NCBI RefSeq assembly: GCF_029603155.1 | Contig: NZ_JAPMUA010000001.1 | Coordinates: 744,001-808,000, forward strand | DNA length: 64,000 bases | Direction of reading: 5' to 3' | Source of the DNA: Galbibacter pacificus | GTDB taxonomy: Bacteria > Bacteroidota > Bacteroidia > Flavobacteriales > Flavobacteriaceae | Part shown: positions 34,916-44,559 of the stretch, piece by piece | Layout of the letters: each line of letters opens with the position of its first letter | How positions within the stretch are numbered: the first letter of the stretch is position 1 | The notes under the pieces: model-generated | What the model was told of the DNA's origin: nothing | Seen by the model: only the letters and a program-made list of their open reading frames with translations | The model's database searches: none | Translations under genes and position numbers: made by a program

Positions 34916-35510
34916 AAATAAAAGTAAAGAAGTTATATCCTTGTTCATTTGCAGTCCATTTCTAGTTTTTTATTTAATATACAGATATTATTGGGTACTT
35001 TTATTTTAGTTTGTACACTGTTGCGATGGGTAATATAAATGTGGGGGTCCAGACGCCCCCCTATTTTTAGAAGGGGCTTTGTAATGGACCGAATTGTGGA
35101 AGGTGTTAAAATAGGGGCCATGTATGTTGATATTGACAATGGAACATCTCTCCGGACGTAGAGGTAGAGCTTGAAAAAGTAATAATTGAGGGGGTAACCT
35201 TACAGACCTTAAAGGTCGACGTACGCTTGCTTATCGATAGTATGGCAAGCGTTTTTTACCTGAAGCGGTCGGGGAACCGGACCAGACGATTATCGATTGT
35301 GTCATTGACAAATGGGGAGCGAGTTTATTGTCATGGAGGAGAAAGCTTGGGAGGTAACAAATGCAGGAATAATCGGTTGAACAGTCATATTTACTTAGGT
35401 TAATTTTGAAAAGGTTTATGAACTTCTTTTAAGTTAAGAATCTTAAGATGAAATAATAGGGGGGATATTTTAATTTATAAATGATTAAATTTGACAGAAA
35501 CCCTAATTGA
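34916..35510. other. 595-base region without an intact gene
   Basis: No intact gene is supportable. The central part (35039-35402) reads as a broken coding remnant on the plus strand, annotated separately. A GGGGG/CCCCC hairpin sits at about 35041-35061. The last 100 bases are AT-rich and should contain the promoter of the gene at 35511. Confidence 0.45.
35039..35402 (+). pseudogene. Possible frameshifted gene remnant, family unknown
   Basis: An ATG at 35039 opens a frame reading MDRIVEGVKIGAMYVDIDNG that stops at 35161. An overlapping frame then continues from about 35137 with ISPDVEVELEKVIIEGVTLQ and VDVRLLIDSMAS, to a stop at about 35402. A third frame near 35260 reads PEAVGEPDQTIIDCVIDKWG. 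The protein-like composition in successive frames suggests indel decay. LLIDSMAS vaguely recalls the retropepsin LIDSGAS motif, but I cannot assign a family. Confidence 0.3.
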
Positions 35511-37280
35511 ATGAGCAGATTTTATCTTTTTCTACTACTTATTTCTTATGTTTCTCCAATAAATGCACAACAAAGTATTCAACTGGAACCTATACTTAAA
35601 AATCGATCATCTGCTGATAGGATTCGAAATATAAATCGGTACATAATAAAAAAGATTGAAGAAACTGACGGCAACGACAATAAGCAAAAGGAGTTGGAAA
35701 CTATATTGAAAATAGCCACTTCATTAGCCTATAAATATAAAGATGAGCCCTTTTTAAAAGAATTAAATTTTATAAAACTTACTCCATTTACTTTTATTGA
35801 GACCGATTCTCGAAACAGGATTCAGGGATACGAAAAAGTACTTGAAAATGATAAATTCAAAGAAAATTCTTTATACAGGGCAATCTGCCTCCACCAAATA
35901 GGACAAAATCAATTTGTATTGGAACGGTACGGATGGGCATTTGAAAACTCCTTAAACGCCCAGAAAATATTCAAAAAAATTGGATATGAGAATGTACCAA
36001 ATATAGGTAAATATTTGCATGACCTAGCTTTGGATTATTATTATTTTAGGAATTATAAAAAGGCCATCGAAGCGATGAAAACTTCAATAACATTGCCAAA
36101 GTTTAATAACAATCTTGATATACAGCGCTACAATACCTTAGGAATGTCATATTTGAAAATAAATAAATTGGACAGTGCTAAATTTTATTTAAACATGGCA
36201 TACAAAAGAGCTGAAATTTATCATGATTCTGTATGGATGGGCATTAGTTCAGGGAATATTGGAGAGGTTTATTTATTGGAAGGGAATAAAGAAAAGTCCG
36301 TAATGTACTTTAGAAAAAATTATAATCTCAACAGAAATACCTATCAGCATATAGAAATATCCAGAGAAGCGTGTTCAGACCTTGCAAAAGGTTATTTGGC
36401 AACTGATTCGCTTGAAAAGGCATATAATTATATTACCTTAACTGAAAATTATTTCAATAAAAATAACTCCTTTGAATTTGGTGAGCAACAACAATATGAA
36501 GTAGCAAAAAAAGATTACTATCACAATTTTTATCAATATTATAATAAAACGAAAGATTACCAAAAAGCACTTTTATATAGGGATAGCCTTCAAGAAGTGG
36601 AAAAAATAATTAACTCTAAATACAAGACGGCACTGGTTAAAATGTCTCAAGATAAACTGCTAATACAGGAGAATCAGGCCAAATTAAATTTACAAAAAGA
36701 GGAGCAGGCAAAGCTTAGGTTGCGTTCAGGAATATATATTTTAATCGTTTCCTTGCTAGCGGCTTTTGGTTTTTTACTCTATTACATAACAAACACCAGG
36801 AGAAAAAAGGAGCGACAGATATCATTGCAAAAACATAAAATAAAGGAGTTGGCCTACCAAAATACTCAAAATGAACTATCGTTAGCAGTAAATAAATTAA
36901 ATAACCTTACAGAAAAAGTAAAAGAAAAAAACGAACTTATTCAGCAATTGCAGCAAAAAGATAAGGGAAGGCAGGATATGCAACTGTTAAATGAATTGAA
37001 AAGCAGTATTATCCTGACCGATGAAAACTGGAAAGAATATCAAGAAATATTTGAACAGGTTTATCCAAATTTTATCCATAGACTCAAACAACAGACCCCG
37101 CAATTAAGCCCAGCTGAGTTACGCTGTTTGTGTTTAGAAAAATTACAGTTGTTTAATAAAGAAATGGCTGCTGTTTTGGGGGTTTCTGCAAATACCGTCA
37201 TGGTAACAAAACACCGTATTCGAAAAAAATTACAATTAAAAACACAGGACGAACTACAGCAATGGGTCATGGCCTTATGA
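35511..37280 (+). CDS. TPR-transmembrane-HTH (LuxR-like) regulator
   Basis: A 589-residue Bacteroidota regulator. Signal sequence at the N-terminus (FYLFLLLISYVSPINAQQ), TPR units at about 120-380 (KIGYENVPNIGKYLHDLALD, KLDSAKFYLNMAYKRAE), a membrane helix at about 404-425 (YILIVSLLAAFGFLLYYIT), a coiled coil at about 430-500 and a C-terminal LuxR-like HTH with LSPAELRCLCLEKLQ and MAAVLGVSANTVMVTKHRIR. It would sense an extracytoplasmic signal and bind DNA directly. The large T9SS protein gene follows 192 bases downstream on the same strand and is a likely target. Confidence 0.88.
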   Translation: MSRFYLFLLLISYVSPINAQQSIQLEPILKNRSSADRIRNINRYIIKKIEETDGNDNKQKELETILKIATSLAYKYKDEPFLKELNFIKLTPFTFIETDSRNRIQGYEKVLENDKFKENSLYRAICLHQIGQNQFVLERYGWAFENSLNAQKIFKKIGYENVPNIGKYLHDLALDYYYFRNYKKAIEAMKTSITLPKFNNNLDIQRYNTLGMSYLKINKLDSAKFYLNMAYKRAEIYHDSVWMGISSGNIGEVYLLEGNKEKSVMYFRKNYNLNRNTYQHIEISREACSDLAKGYLATDSLEKAYNYITLTENYFNKNNSFEFGEQQQYEVAKKDYYHNFYQYYNKTKDYQKALLYRDSLQEVEKIINSKYKTALVKMSQDKLLIQENQAKLNLQKEEQAKLRLRSGIYILIVSLLAAFGFLLYYITNTRRKKERQISLQKHKIKELAYQNTQNELSLAVNKLNNLTEKVKEKNELIQQLQQKDKGRQDMQLLNELKSSIILTDENWKEYQEIFEQVYPNFIHRLKQQTPQLSPAELRCLCLEKLQLFNKEMAAVLGVSANTVMVTKHRIRKKLQLKTQDELQQWVMAL

Positions 37281-37431
37281 CTTCAAATACAATAAATTGG
37301 CTTGAGTATATAAAATTATACGTTGGTTAATTTGTTTATTTATTAATAATCTAAACGATTCATGGAGGCAATTGTAATGTTTTTGTAATGCGTGATTTTC
37401 TTCTTTTTATATAGTGATTTCTACCTTTAGC

Positions 37432-37448
37432 GCTAACCTTTGGTTAGC
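37432..37448. promoter_or_regulatory. Palindrome upstream of the beta-helix T9SS gene
   Basis: Arms GCTAACC and GGTTAGC are perfectly complementary around TTT, ending 24 bases before the ATG at 37473. A TACCTTTA at 37422-37429 resembles the Bacteroidota -7 element, so the palindrome would sit just downstream of the promoter. A binding site for the regulator encoded at 35511 is a reasonable guess. Confidence 0.4.
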
Positions 37449-37472
37449 CAATCAAATCTATAAGCTGAAAAT

Positions 37473-40400
37473 ATGAAGAGAGTTTTACTTTTAGCACTTT
37501 GTAGTGTCACTTTTTTTTACATAGAAGTTGGTTTTTCGCAATCCTGTATGGATTCCCAGGTTCATTTTTATGGACCAATTTTAGGTTATAACAAAACCTT
37601 CTCGATTAACTTTGAGATGGACAGCGAATTATTGCTACAATCATTTGTTCCCGCAGGCGGGAGCTTAGGAGAAAATCCGGGTCAGATTACTACCAATGTA
37701 ACCTATGAAAGTAGTAACACATCGGTAGCGGTTATTAGCGTAAAGGCATCACAATATTACATCAAAATCAAAGGGATTGGGACGAGCATTATAAAATCTC
37801 ATTATAATGATGACCCTGTAGATTGTAGCATTGCTTTTACGCTAAAAGTAGTTTCTCCGGTAATAACTCCAAGTTCGGGAAACATTCTTTATGTTAATAA
37901 AAATGTTAGTGGAGGAAACCAAAGTGGCAATAGTTGGAACAATGCTATTCACGAACTCAGTGATGCCCTAAGTTGGGTTAGGTCAAATTGGGATGTTGAC
38001 TTAGATGGTAATTTGGAAATATGGGTAGCACAAGGATTATATATGCCAGTTACACCTACCGATCTTAATAATGTAACTGATAACGAACGAAAAAAATCGT
38101 TTTCAATGAGAAAAGGGGTGGCTATCTATGGTGGGCTTTCTGGAACGGAAAGCACAAGTTTTAATATGGACACAAGAGATTGGCAGGCGCATCCTACGAT
38201 TTTGAGTGGGGATATAGATAGAAATGATAGTACGGATGGCAATGGAGTACTTACATCTTATGAAGATATTTCTGGAGTTAATAGTTATAGGATATTTGAT
38301 AATTCCAGTTTAGATACTTCGGCCATATTAGATGGTTTTATCATTACAGGGGGAAATGCTAACGGAGCGCTTACAGAAAATGAAATTACAAACGGTGGCG
38401 GGATGTATAACGGACAAAGTTCCCCGACTTTAAAAAATCTGATATTTTCTGGTAATTCGGCAATACTTTACGGAGGTGCAATGATAAATAGTAATGTTGT
38501 TGTAGCAGGGGTTTCTAGTAATCCCATAATAAATAATGTTATGTTTACGGGAAATCATGCTGGAGAGTCTGGAGGAGCAATATGGAACGATATAGGAAAT
38601 CATCCCAGTTTGGTAAACGCCACTTTTTCCAACAACCTTGCAGACCATTCAGGAGGTGCAATATACAACAGTGATGGTAGTCATCCTACAATACATAATT
38701 CACTTTTTAAAAACAATATATCAATTATTGGTGGTGCTATGGCAAACATGGGCAATCTAGGCCTAGATAATTCATTGCCTAGTGCATCACCAACCATTCT
38801 TAATTCTGTTTTTTCTGGTAATATGGCCATAAGTGATGGAGGAGGAGGAGCCATCTACAACCTTGGAATTATGTCCCCAACAATAGTAAACTGTACATTT
38901 ACAAAGAATGTTGCAGAAGAAGAAGGGGGAGCTATTTATAATTTGTTGTCGTCTCCTTTGATAAAAAACTCCATTATTTGGGATAATGAGGCATTAGGGA
39001 GTACATCTATTCCGCCGGCATCGGTATATACCAATAGCGGGGGGCATAAAACTTTTTTTTCAAACAGCATTATTGCCAATTTTGGGGGGAGTAGCACCTG
39101 GGACGATGCAATGGGAATCGATGGAGGCAATAATATAGACATAGATCCAGAATTCGTAGATACTGTTCCTGGAACTACAGAATACTTGTTCTTAAAAAAA
39201 TATAGTCCGGCAGTTAATAAGGGAAGTAACCAAGCTTATATCGATGCTGGTGGAAACCCGACGACTGATGTCGATTTGGCGGGAAAACAACGCCTCTATA
39301 ACGGGTCTTCTACGAACGATATTATCGATATGGGCGCTTATGAGCTCCATACAGATCCTGTTCCATTTGTTAAAAATGTTTTTTCCTCAGAAGCAATAAC
39401 GGTAGCATATGGGACTGCTTTAACCGAAATAAACAACCTTCCCACAGAGGCAACAGCTATATTAAACAATGAAAACGAGGTTATTGTTTCGCTAGACAGA
39501 AATACAGCTAATTGGACATTGTTGACACCTTCAGGAGGTGTATTTAATGCTGAAGTTGCAGGAACATATGTATTCAACGTACCACTAATTCTTCCAGAGG
39601 AAGGAGATATTCCATATTTTGCCAATCCTGATGAAATAAGTGCACAAGTAACCATTAAGGTATTAAAAGGTTCCCCCGAGCTTACAGTTTTATGGAATGG
39701 AATAAACATCGATTTAAATAAAGGACTTTTGTTAACCTATGGGGATCAAGGAACGTTAACAATAGAAAGTAGCAACCCTAATGGGAGTTTTAGTTATACT
39801 TTAGAGGGTGATGCTTCTAATATTTTGAATTTAAATGACTTGAAATCTGTATTCGCTCAGCAGGTGGGGAATGGTATTTTAACTATTGAACAAGAAGCTA
39901 CCGAAAATTTTGAAGAAATCACAAAACAAATTGATATAATAGTAGAACAAAAGCAAATTACTATTCTTACAGAATCAGACCAAGGGAAAACTTATGGTTC
40001 ACCAGATCCGGAGCATTATGGTTTTGTGCTTGATAGCGGAAGTTTCTTGGCCGAAGGTGATGGCCTAACAGACATTGTTTCCGAAAGCAGACGAGAAATG
40101 GGCGAAAATGTGGGGAATTATAATATCAAATTGGAATTAAATGGCGTAAAGGCATCTAATTATAATATTACGTTTCAAGAAGACAATGATGCATTTGTCA
40201 TTTCCCCTAAGTTGGTGACTATAGTAGCCGATTATCAGAAAAAAAAGTATGGCGCATCCGATCCCGAACTTACTTATACAGCAAGCCCAAGTTTAATTGG
40301 CAACGATAATTTTGAAGGAGTACTGGCAAGGGAAAAAGGAGAAGCTGTAGGCACATATAGCATTGATCAAGGAAGTTTAAAACTAAGTAATAATTATACA

Positions 40401-41399
40401 ATCAATTATTCATCGGGTACTTTAGAAATTACAAAGGCGCCCTTAACTATAACTGCTGAAAATACATCAAAGGTCTTTGGAGAGGCCGATCCAGAATTGA
40501 CCTATAAGGTTATGGGTTTTGTAAATGGAGACGGTACAAGTATTATAACAGGAAAATTATCTCGAGAAACCGGGGAAAATGCAGGTACCTATCCAATAAC
40601 CCTTGGAAATTTAAATGCAGGGAAGAGCTATGATATATATTTTGAAGCTTCAAGTTTAGAAGTTGTCAAGGCTGATCAAAACATCGTCTGGAATCAGCAA
40701 TTAAGCTTTGGTTGTGGGAGTGGGTCGCAGGTTTCATTGACGGCTTCGGCCAATAGCGGGCTGCCTATAAGCTATGTTGTTTCAAATAACTCTATTGCTG
40801 AAGTGTCTGGCAATGTTTTAACCCATAAACGGTCTGGAGCTGCAACAATAATGGCCATGCAGTCTGGAGATAAAAACCATAACCCTGCTACTTCAATTCA
40901 AAAAACATTATTGATAAGCCAGGGAGGGCTTATACGTCAGCACTGGGACGATGTTTTGATGTTCGACAACAGTAACGGAAACTTTGTAGGTTACCAATGG
41001 TATAAAAATGGTACCGCCGTTCTTGGGGCTACCCAACAGTATTACTCCGAAAATACTGCCTTGAATGGTAGCTATTACGTAGAGGCTTTTACCGAAAGCG
41101 GAGAAGTAATCACCTCTTGCCCCTTGGAATTATCAAGAGAAAGTGTCAGCAGAAGGGCAACCGTAATACCAAATCCTGTTATGGCTGGATCGGAATTTGT
41201 TCTTGATGGCAATTTTGAAGAACCATTGCTCAATGGGGCCAGTATTAACATTATTGACTTTAATGGAAGGGTCCTGCAAACGGTTCCTGCCATGGGCTCC
41301 CAGACACGGCTTACGGCACCTATGCAAACGGGCATCTATGTGGTATTGCTCAGTCTTTCCAACGGAGAAAGGAAAACGGTAAACCTTTTAGTAAAATAA
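37473..41399 (+). CDS. Parallel beta-helix and MBG-domain surface protein with T9SS type A sorting domain
   Basis: A 1308-residue secreted protein. Signal peptide with cleavage near VGFSQ; an N-terminal Ig-like domain (about 40-125); a right-handed beta-helix of polymorphic-outer-membrane-protein type (about 140-600) with repeated GGGMYNGQSSPTLKN, GGAIWNDIGNHPSL and GGAIYNSDG turns. Three MBG-type domains follow (about 828-1069), each starting with a YGxxDPE/FGEADPE motif, then Ig-like and the C-terminal type A sorting domain (IPNPVMAGSEF... GIYVVLLS, about 1233-1308). It is exported by T9SS and likely anchored through A-LPS. The beta-helix may bind or process polysaccharide, but no catalytic site is recognisable. 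Confidence 0.9.
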   Translation: MKRVLLLALCSVTFFYIEVGFSQSCMDSQVHFYGPILGYNKTFSINFEMDSELLLQSFVPAGGSLGENPGQITTNVTYESSNTSVAVISVKASQYYIKIKGIGTSIIKSHYNDDPVDCSIAFTLKVVSPVITPSSGNILYVNKNVSGGNQSGNSWNNAIHELSDALSWVRSNWDVDLDGNLEIWVAQGLYMPVTPTDLNNVTDNERKKSFSMRKGVAIYGGLSGTESTSFNMDTRDWQAHPTILSGDIDRNDSTDGNGVLTSYEDISGVNSYRIFDNSSLDTSAILDGFIITGGNANGALTENEITNGGGMYNGQSSPTLKNLIFSGNSAILYGGAMINSNVVVAGVSSNPIINNVMFTGNHAGESGGAIWNDIGNHPSLVNATFSNNLADHSGGAIYNSDGSHPTIHNSLFKNNISIIGGAMANMGNLGLDNSLPSASPTILNSVFSGNMAISDGGGGAIYNLGIMSPTIVNCTFTKNVAEEEGGAIYNLLSSPLIKNSIIWDNEALGSTSIPPASVYTNSGGHKTFFSNSIIANFGGSSTWDDAMGIDGGNNIDIDPEFVDTVPGTTEYLFLKKYSPAVNKGSNQAYIDAGGNPTTDVDLAGKQRLYNGSSTNDIIDMGAYELHTDPVPFVKNVFSSEAITVAYGTALTEINNLPTEATAILNNENEVIVSLDRNTANWTLLTPSGGVFNAEVAGTYVFNVPLILPEEGDIPYFANPDEISAQVTIKVLKGSPELTVLWNGINIDLNKGLLLTYGDQGTLTIESSNPNGSFSYTLEGDASNILNLNDLKSVFAQQVGNGILTIEQEATENFEEITKQIDIIVEQKQITILTESDQGKTYGSPDPEHYGFVLDSGSFLAEGDGLTDIVSESRREMGENVGNYNIKLELNGVKASNYNITFQEDNDAFVISPKLVTIVADYQKKKYGASDPELTYTASPSLIGNDNFEGVLAREKGEAVGTYSIDQGSLKLSNNYTINYSSGTLEITKAPLTITAENTSKVFGEADPELTYKVMGFVNGDGTSIITGKLSRETGENAGTYPITLGNLNAGKSYDIYFEASSLEVVKADQNIVWNQQLSFGCGSGSQVSLTASANSGLPISYVVSNNSIAEVSGNVLTHKRSGAATIMAMQSGDKNHNPATSIQKTLLISQGGLIRQHWDDVLMFDNSNGNFVGYQWYKNGTAVLGATQQYYSENTALNGSYYVEAFTESGEVITSCPLELSRESVSRRATVIPNPVMAGSEFVLDGNFEEPLLNGASINIIDFNGRVLQTVPAMGSQTRLTAPMQTGIYVVLLSLSNGERKTVNLLVK

Positions 41400-41429
41400 A
41401 AAGCACATAGCATTATCAATCAATAACAT

Positions 41430-42746
41430 ATGAAAATAAGAATAGTAACAAGCCTGTTTTTAATATGGATGCTATCTGGACAGGCTCAGGAAATTATGTT
41501 TAAATTGGATGGAGGTACCTCCGGGATAGCTTATAACAGTTCGATGGGAAATGGTACATTGGGCTTTGGCGGTGGTATAGGGGTAGGATACACCTATTTT
41601 TTTAATAATCATTGGGGACTCCAAACCGGAATAGAGGCCAGGTACAATAGCAATACATTTGAATTGTATGACAACCAACAGATTGTAACCAATGAGATAG
41701 ACGACCAAGGCTCCGCTTTCGAGTATAGGGTAAATACAAGCAAGTATAGAGAAGATCAACATTTTTATAGTTTTGGTATTCCCGTAATGTTACAGTACCG
41801 AGGTGCAATTTCAGATAAAACGGGATTTTATGTCGGGTTTGGAGGTAAAGTACTGTTTCCTACAAAGCAGCAGGTGGCGGCTAGCGCCAAAGATTTAGAG
41901 TTAAGTAGTTACTATCCGGATCTTAATCTAGAGATAGACGATCTTCCCGTTCATGGATTTGGTAATACCAACGATTGGGAAAATCATGTGGAAGTTTCCT
42001 TAAAAACATCTGTGCTGTTAAGCATAGAAGGGGGGCTGATTTTTAAGCTAAAAGAACACCTAAAATTATATACGGGCATTTATATAGATTATGGGCTTAC
42101 GGATTTACAAGACGAGAATCCAACGCAGAACCTAGTGGACTATAGCCCTAATGGACTGGAAATGGTAACTGCAAATGGAGTGATGGCAGCAGAAGGAATT
42201 GTAGAAAGCAGCAAGTATCTTTCGGTAGGGATACAGGTTAAACTAGGTTTTCGGTTAGGAAAAAAAAATGCATTACAAGCAGAAAAAACAGAAGTGGTTA
42301 CCATAGAAGAGCCTATGGAAACAAAAGTTTTGGTCCCCAAAGTGGTTGAAAAAAATCATGAAGAAAATATAATAGAGCCAACACTTACCGCTTCAGAGGT
42401 TGCTTATATGGAAAAACCGTTGGTTTTTGGAAATATTGACCAGATAGAAATACCGGAACAATTAACCGAAAGGTTAAAAACCATTGCCAGACTAGCAAAC
42501 AAAAATAAGGAATCAAAACTCTATATTACCGGTTATACTTGTGACTTGGGAAGTGAATCAATAAATAAAAAAATCGGGATGAAACGTGCCAGATCGGTAG
42601 CAGCTTATTTAGAAACACAAGGAATTTCCCGTGACCGTATGAAAGTAGAGTCCAAAGGAGAGGCTGAACCACTGTTCCCTAATATAACACATAAAAACAG
42701 GGAGAAAAACAGAAGGGTTTCAATAGAAGTTGTGAGCGAAAATTAA
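41430..42746 (+). CDS. OmpA family outer-membrane protein
   Basis: A 438-residue protein with signal peptide (LFLIWMLSGQAQ), an eight-stranded PorT/OmpA-like beta-barrel (about 20-275), a linker with acidic repeats (about 280-320) and a C-terminal OmpA domain. The latter has ITGYTCDLGSESINKKIGMKRA and the peptidoglycan-binding NRRVSIEVV end. The protein ties the outer membrane to the cell wall. It starts 30 bases after the beta-helix protein gene and shares its strand, so the pair probably forms one transcript ending at the hairpin at 42753-42794. It might anchor or assist that surface protein. Confidence 0.9.
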   Translation: MKIRIVTSLFLIWMLSGQAQEIMFKLDGGTSGIAYNSSMGNGTLGFGGGIGVGYTYFFNNHWGLQTGIEARYNSNTFELYDNQQIVTNEIDDQGSAFEYRVNTSKYREDQHFYSFGIPVMLQYRGAISDKTGFYVGFGGKVLFPTKQQVAASAKDLELSSYYPDLNLEIDDLPVHGFGNTNDWENHVEVSLKTSVLLSIEGGLIFKLKEHLKLYTGIYIDYGLTDLQDENPTQNLVDYSPNGLEMVTANGVMAAEGIVESSKYLSVGIQVKLGFRLGKKNALQAEKTEVVTIEEPMETKVLVPKVVEKNHEENIIEPTLTASEVAYMEKPLVFGNIDQIEIPEQLTERLKTIARLANKNKESKLYITGYTCDLGSESINKKIGMKRARSVAAYLETQGISRDRMKVESKGEAEPLFPNITHKNREKNRRVSIEVVSEN

Positions 42747-42752
42747 AATAAT

Positions 42753-42794
42753 AAAAAACGCCATCACTTATTGGCTATGTGATGACGTTTTTTA
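42753..42794 (+). terminator. Rho-independent terminator after the OmpA gene
   Basis: AAAAAACGCCATCAC and GTGATGACGTTTTTT form a stem around TTATTGGCTAT with one bulged mismatch, followed by a T-run. It lies seven bases after the OmpA stop and is nearly symmetrical, so it may also stop transcription past the minus-strand tRNA. Confidence 0.85.
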
Positions 42795-42798
42795 TAAG

Positions 42799-42872
42799 TC
42801 GGGATGACTGGATTCGAACCAGCGACCACACGCACCCCATGCGTGTACGCTACCAGACTGCGCCACATCCCG
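42799..42872 (-). tRNA. tRNA-Pro (GGG)
   Basis: The reverse strand folds as a cloverleaf. The acceptor stem is CGGGATG/CATCCCG with discriminator A, and the D-arm GCGCAGTCTGGTAGCGT. The anticodon stem CACGC/GCGTG has loop ATGGGGT (anticodon GGG), and the T-arm is GCTGGTTCGAATCCAGT. CCA is not encoded. It stands alone between the OmpA gene terminator and the sigma factor gene. Confidence 0.95.
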
Positions 42873-42944
42873 TTTGTTGTGAGAGCAAAAATAAAAAGAT
42901 AAACCAAATATCAATAGTTTTTAAAAGGAATAATTAACTTTTTT

Positions 42945-43526
42945 CTAGAAGATTTTTAATAACATGAAGGTAAGTGTAAGTAAATGAGAGAAATGGAACC
43001 TAAAATGTTTTAATGCCTTACTTATATGGGTCTCTACGGTCCTTACCGAAATATTGAGCTCTTGGGCAATTTCAAGGTTATTATAATCTTCAATTCTACT
43101 TAAATAAAAAACATTTCGGCATTTTTTTGGAAGGGTATCAAGTATTTGCAATACTTGTTTTTCAAGGTCTTGAAATTCAACGGTTGTCTTGGTATTGTTT
43201 TCCGATGGTAATTTTGCTATAACTCCTTCGTTTATACGGGTGTATTTGGCATCTCTAAGGCTGTTGGCAATTTTGTATTTAAGGGCTTTGAACAAATAAG
43301 ATTCTAAATGTTGAATGTCGCTGTTTGGTGCTTTTTCCCATATGCTAACAAATATGTCCTGCACGATGTCTTCGCACAATGCCTGATCTGCAATAATTTT
43401 ATAAGCATATACAAACATTTTTTTCCAATACGTATTATAAAGTTGTTTTAATGCCCAATGTTCCCTTTTTTGGAGCGCTTTAATTAAAAGTGAGTTTTTT
43501 GTTGGAGGTGCCATCGAGTTAGTCAT
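42945..43526 (-). CDS. ECF RNA polymerase sigma factor (Bacteroidota sigma-70 family)
   Basis: A 193-residue ECF sigma factor: region 2 (ALKQLYNTYWKKMFVYAYKI, CEDIVQDIFVSIWE, LFKALKYKIANSLRD) and region 4 with DTLPKKCRNVFYLSRIEDYN and the recognition helix EIAQELNISVRTVETHISKA. A hydrophobic C-terminal end (HLLTLTFMLLKIF) is typical of the Bacteroidota subfamily. These sigmas usually pair with an adjacent FecR anti-sigma and a SusC transducer; here FecR (50879-49935) lies at the far upstream end of the SusCD operon, so partnership is inferred. A terminator hairpin separates it from the upstream phosphodiesterase gene, so it needs its own promoter. Confidence 0.92.
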   Translation of the reverse strand: MTNSMAPPTKNSLLIKALQKREHWALKQLYNTYWKKMFVYAYKIIADQALCEDIVQDIFVSIWEKAPNSDIQHLESYLFKALKYKIANSLRDAKYTRINEGVIAKLPSENNTKTTVEFQDLEKQVLQILDTLPKKCRNVFYLSRIEDYNNLEIAQELNISVRTVETHISKALKHFRFHFSHLLTLTFMLLKIF

Positions 43527-43615
43527 TAACGAACCATAAAATTAGAACTTGAAATGCTGAATTTGGAGAAGTTTATTTTATGGTTATGTTATGAAAAGGT
43601 TTCAATATTTAAAAG

Positions 43616-43652
43616 AAAGAGGATGTTTAAAATTTTTATAAACATCCTCTTT
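43616..43652 (-). terminator. Terminator closing the FecR-SusCD-phosphodiesterase operon
   Basis: A perfect 14-bp stem, AAAGAGGATGTTTA with TAAACATCCTCTTT, around the loop AAATTTTTA. It lies 18 bases beyond the stop of the phosphodiesterase gene on the minus strand, and the outer AAA/TTT ends supply the U-tract in either direction. Confidence 0.88.
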
Positions 43653-43670
43653 GTAAGGATAATACATGGG

Positions 43671-44546
43671 TTATTTTACAATAGCATCCACTGCAATGGG
43701 GAAGTGGTCTGAGATATAATTAGGACCCCGTTGCCCATCGATGGTTTGATGTTTCAAAATGGCTACATTTCCATGGAAGAAGATATAATCGATGCGTTCC
43801 CTGTCTTGATCGGGTTCTAGCTTAAAGCCGTTAAAAGTATATTTGGGCCCGTATGTTTTTTCTGCCCTCGTATAGGTATCTTCCAGATTAAAACCTACCG
43901 GATTATTCTTGGTAAGCACACTGTATGCTTTAACAGAAGGCGGAAGGTTAAAATCTCCCGTCACAAAAAATGGAATATCCCCGGCTATCTCCTTTGTTTT
44001 TTTGGTAATAAGTTCGGCACTTTTTAAACGCGCTTCTTTGCCTTTATGGTCAAAATGTGTGTTGAAAAAGAAAAATACTTTCCCTGTTTGTTTATCTTTC
44101 AGCTTTACCCACGTTACAATGCGTGACAAAGCGGCATCCCAGCCTTTGGAATTTTCTTTTTCGGGTGTTTCAGACAGCCAAAAGGTATTGCTGTCCAGAA
44201 GTGCGTATTTGTCTTTTTTATAAAAAATCGGACAAAATTCGCCTTCATTGCCGCCATTTCTACCAATTCCAATATGGTCGTAGGCCGGTAACCTTTCTAT
44301 CATATCTTGAAGCTGGGCATATATTACTTCTTGACCGCCCAGTATATCGATATCCATAAAGTTAATATTATCGCAGATCCAGTCTTTTCTGTTGTCCCAA
44401 ATATTAATCCCGTCATTGGGGTTTTCATACCTTATATTGGTTGTCATGATTTTAACTGGCGTTTGTTCTTGCGCTTTTGTTTGTTGAATGGCAAGACTAT
44501 TTATCAATAGTACAAAGGCGATAGTTCTTAAAAGTGAATTGTTCAT
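43671..44546 (-). CDS. Secreted endonuclease/exonuclease/phosphatase family protein of the SusCD operon
   Basis: A 291-residue exported protein (signal peptide ending near QQTKAQ) made of one EEP domain. Catalytic motifs: MTTNIRYENPNDG, ILGGQEVIYAQL (Glu), FFFNTHFDHKG, FVTGDFNLPP (Asp/Asn) and YISDHFPIAVDA (His). It follows SusD by 13 bases and ends before a strong terminator, so it is the enzyme of the operon. EEP enzymes cleave phosphodiester or phosphomonoester bonds (DNA, sphingomyelin, inositol phosphates). This suggests a phosphorylated nutrient as the SusCD ligand rather than a plain glycan, but the substrate is not determinable. Confidence 0.88.
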   Translation of the reverse strand: MNNSLLRTIAFVLLINSLAIQQTKAQEQTPVKIMTTNIRYENPNDGINIWDNRKDWICDNINFMDIDILGGQEVIYAQLQDMIERLPAYDHIGIGRNGGNEGEFCPIFYKKDKYALLDSNTFWLSETPEKENSKGWDAALSRIVTWVKLKDKQTGKVFFFFNTHFDHKGKEARLKSAELITKKTKEIAGDIPFFVTGDFNLPPSVKAYSVLTKNNPVGFNLEDTYTRAEKTYGPKYTFNGFKLEPDQDRERIDYIFFHGNVAILKHQTIDGQRGPNYISDHFPIAVDAIVK

Positions 44547-44559
44547 GTCTTTTTAAAAT

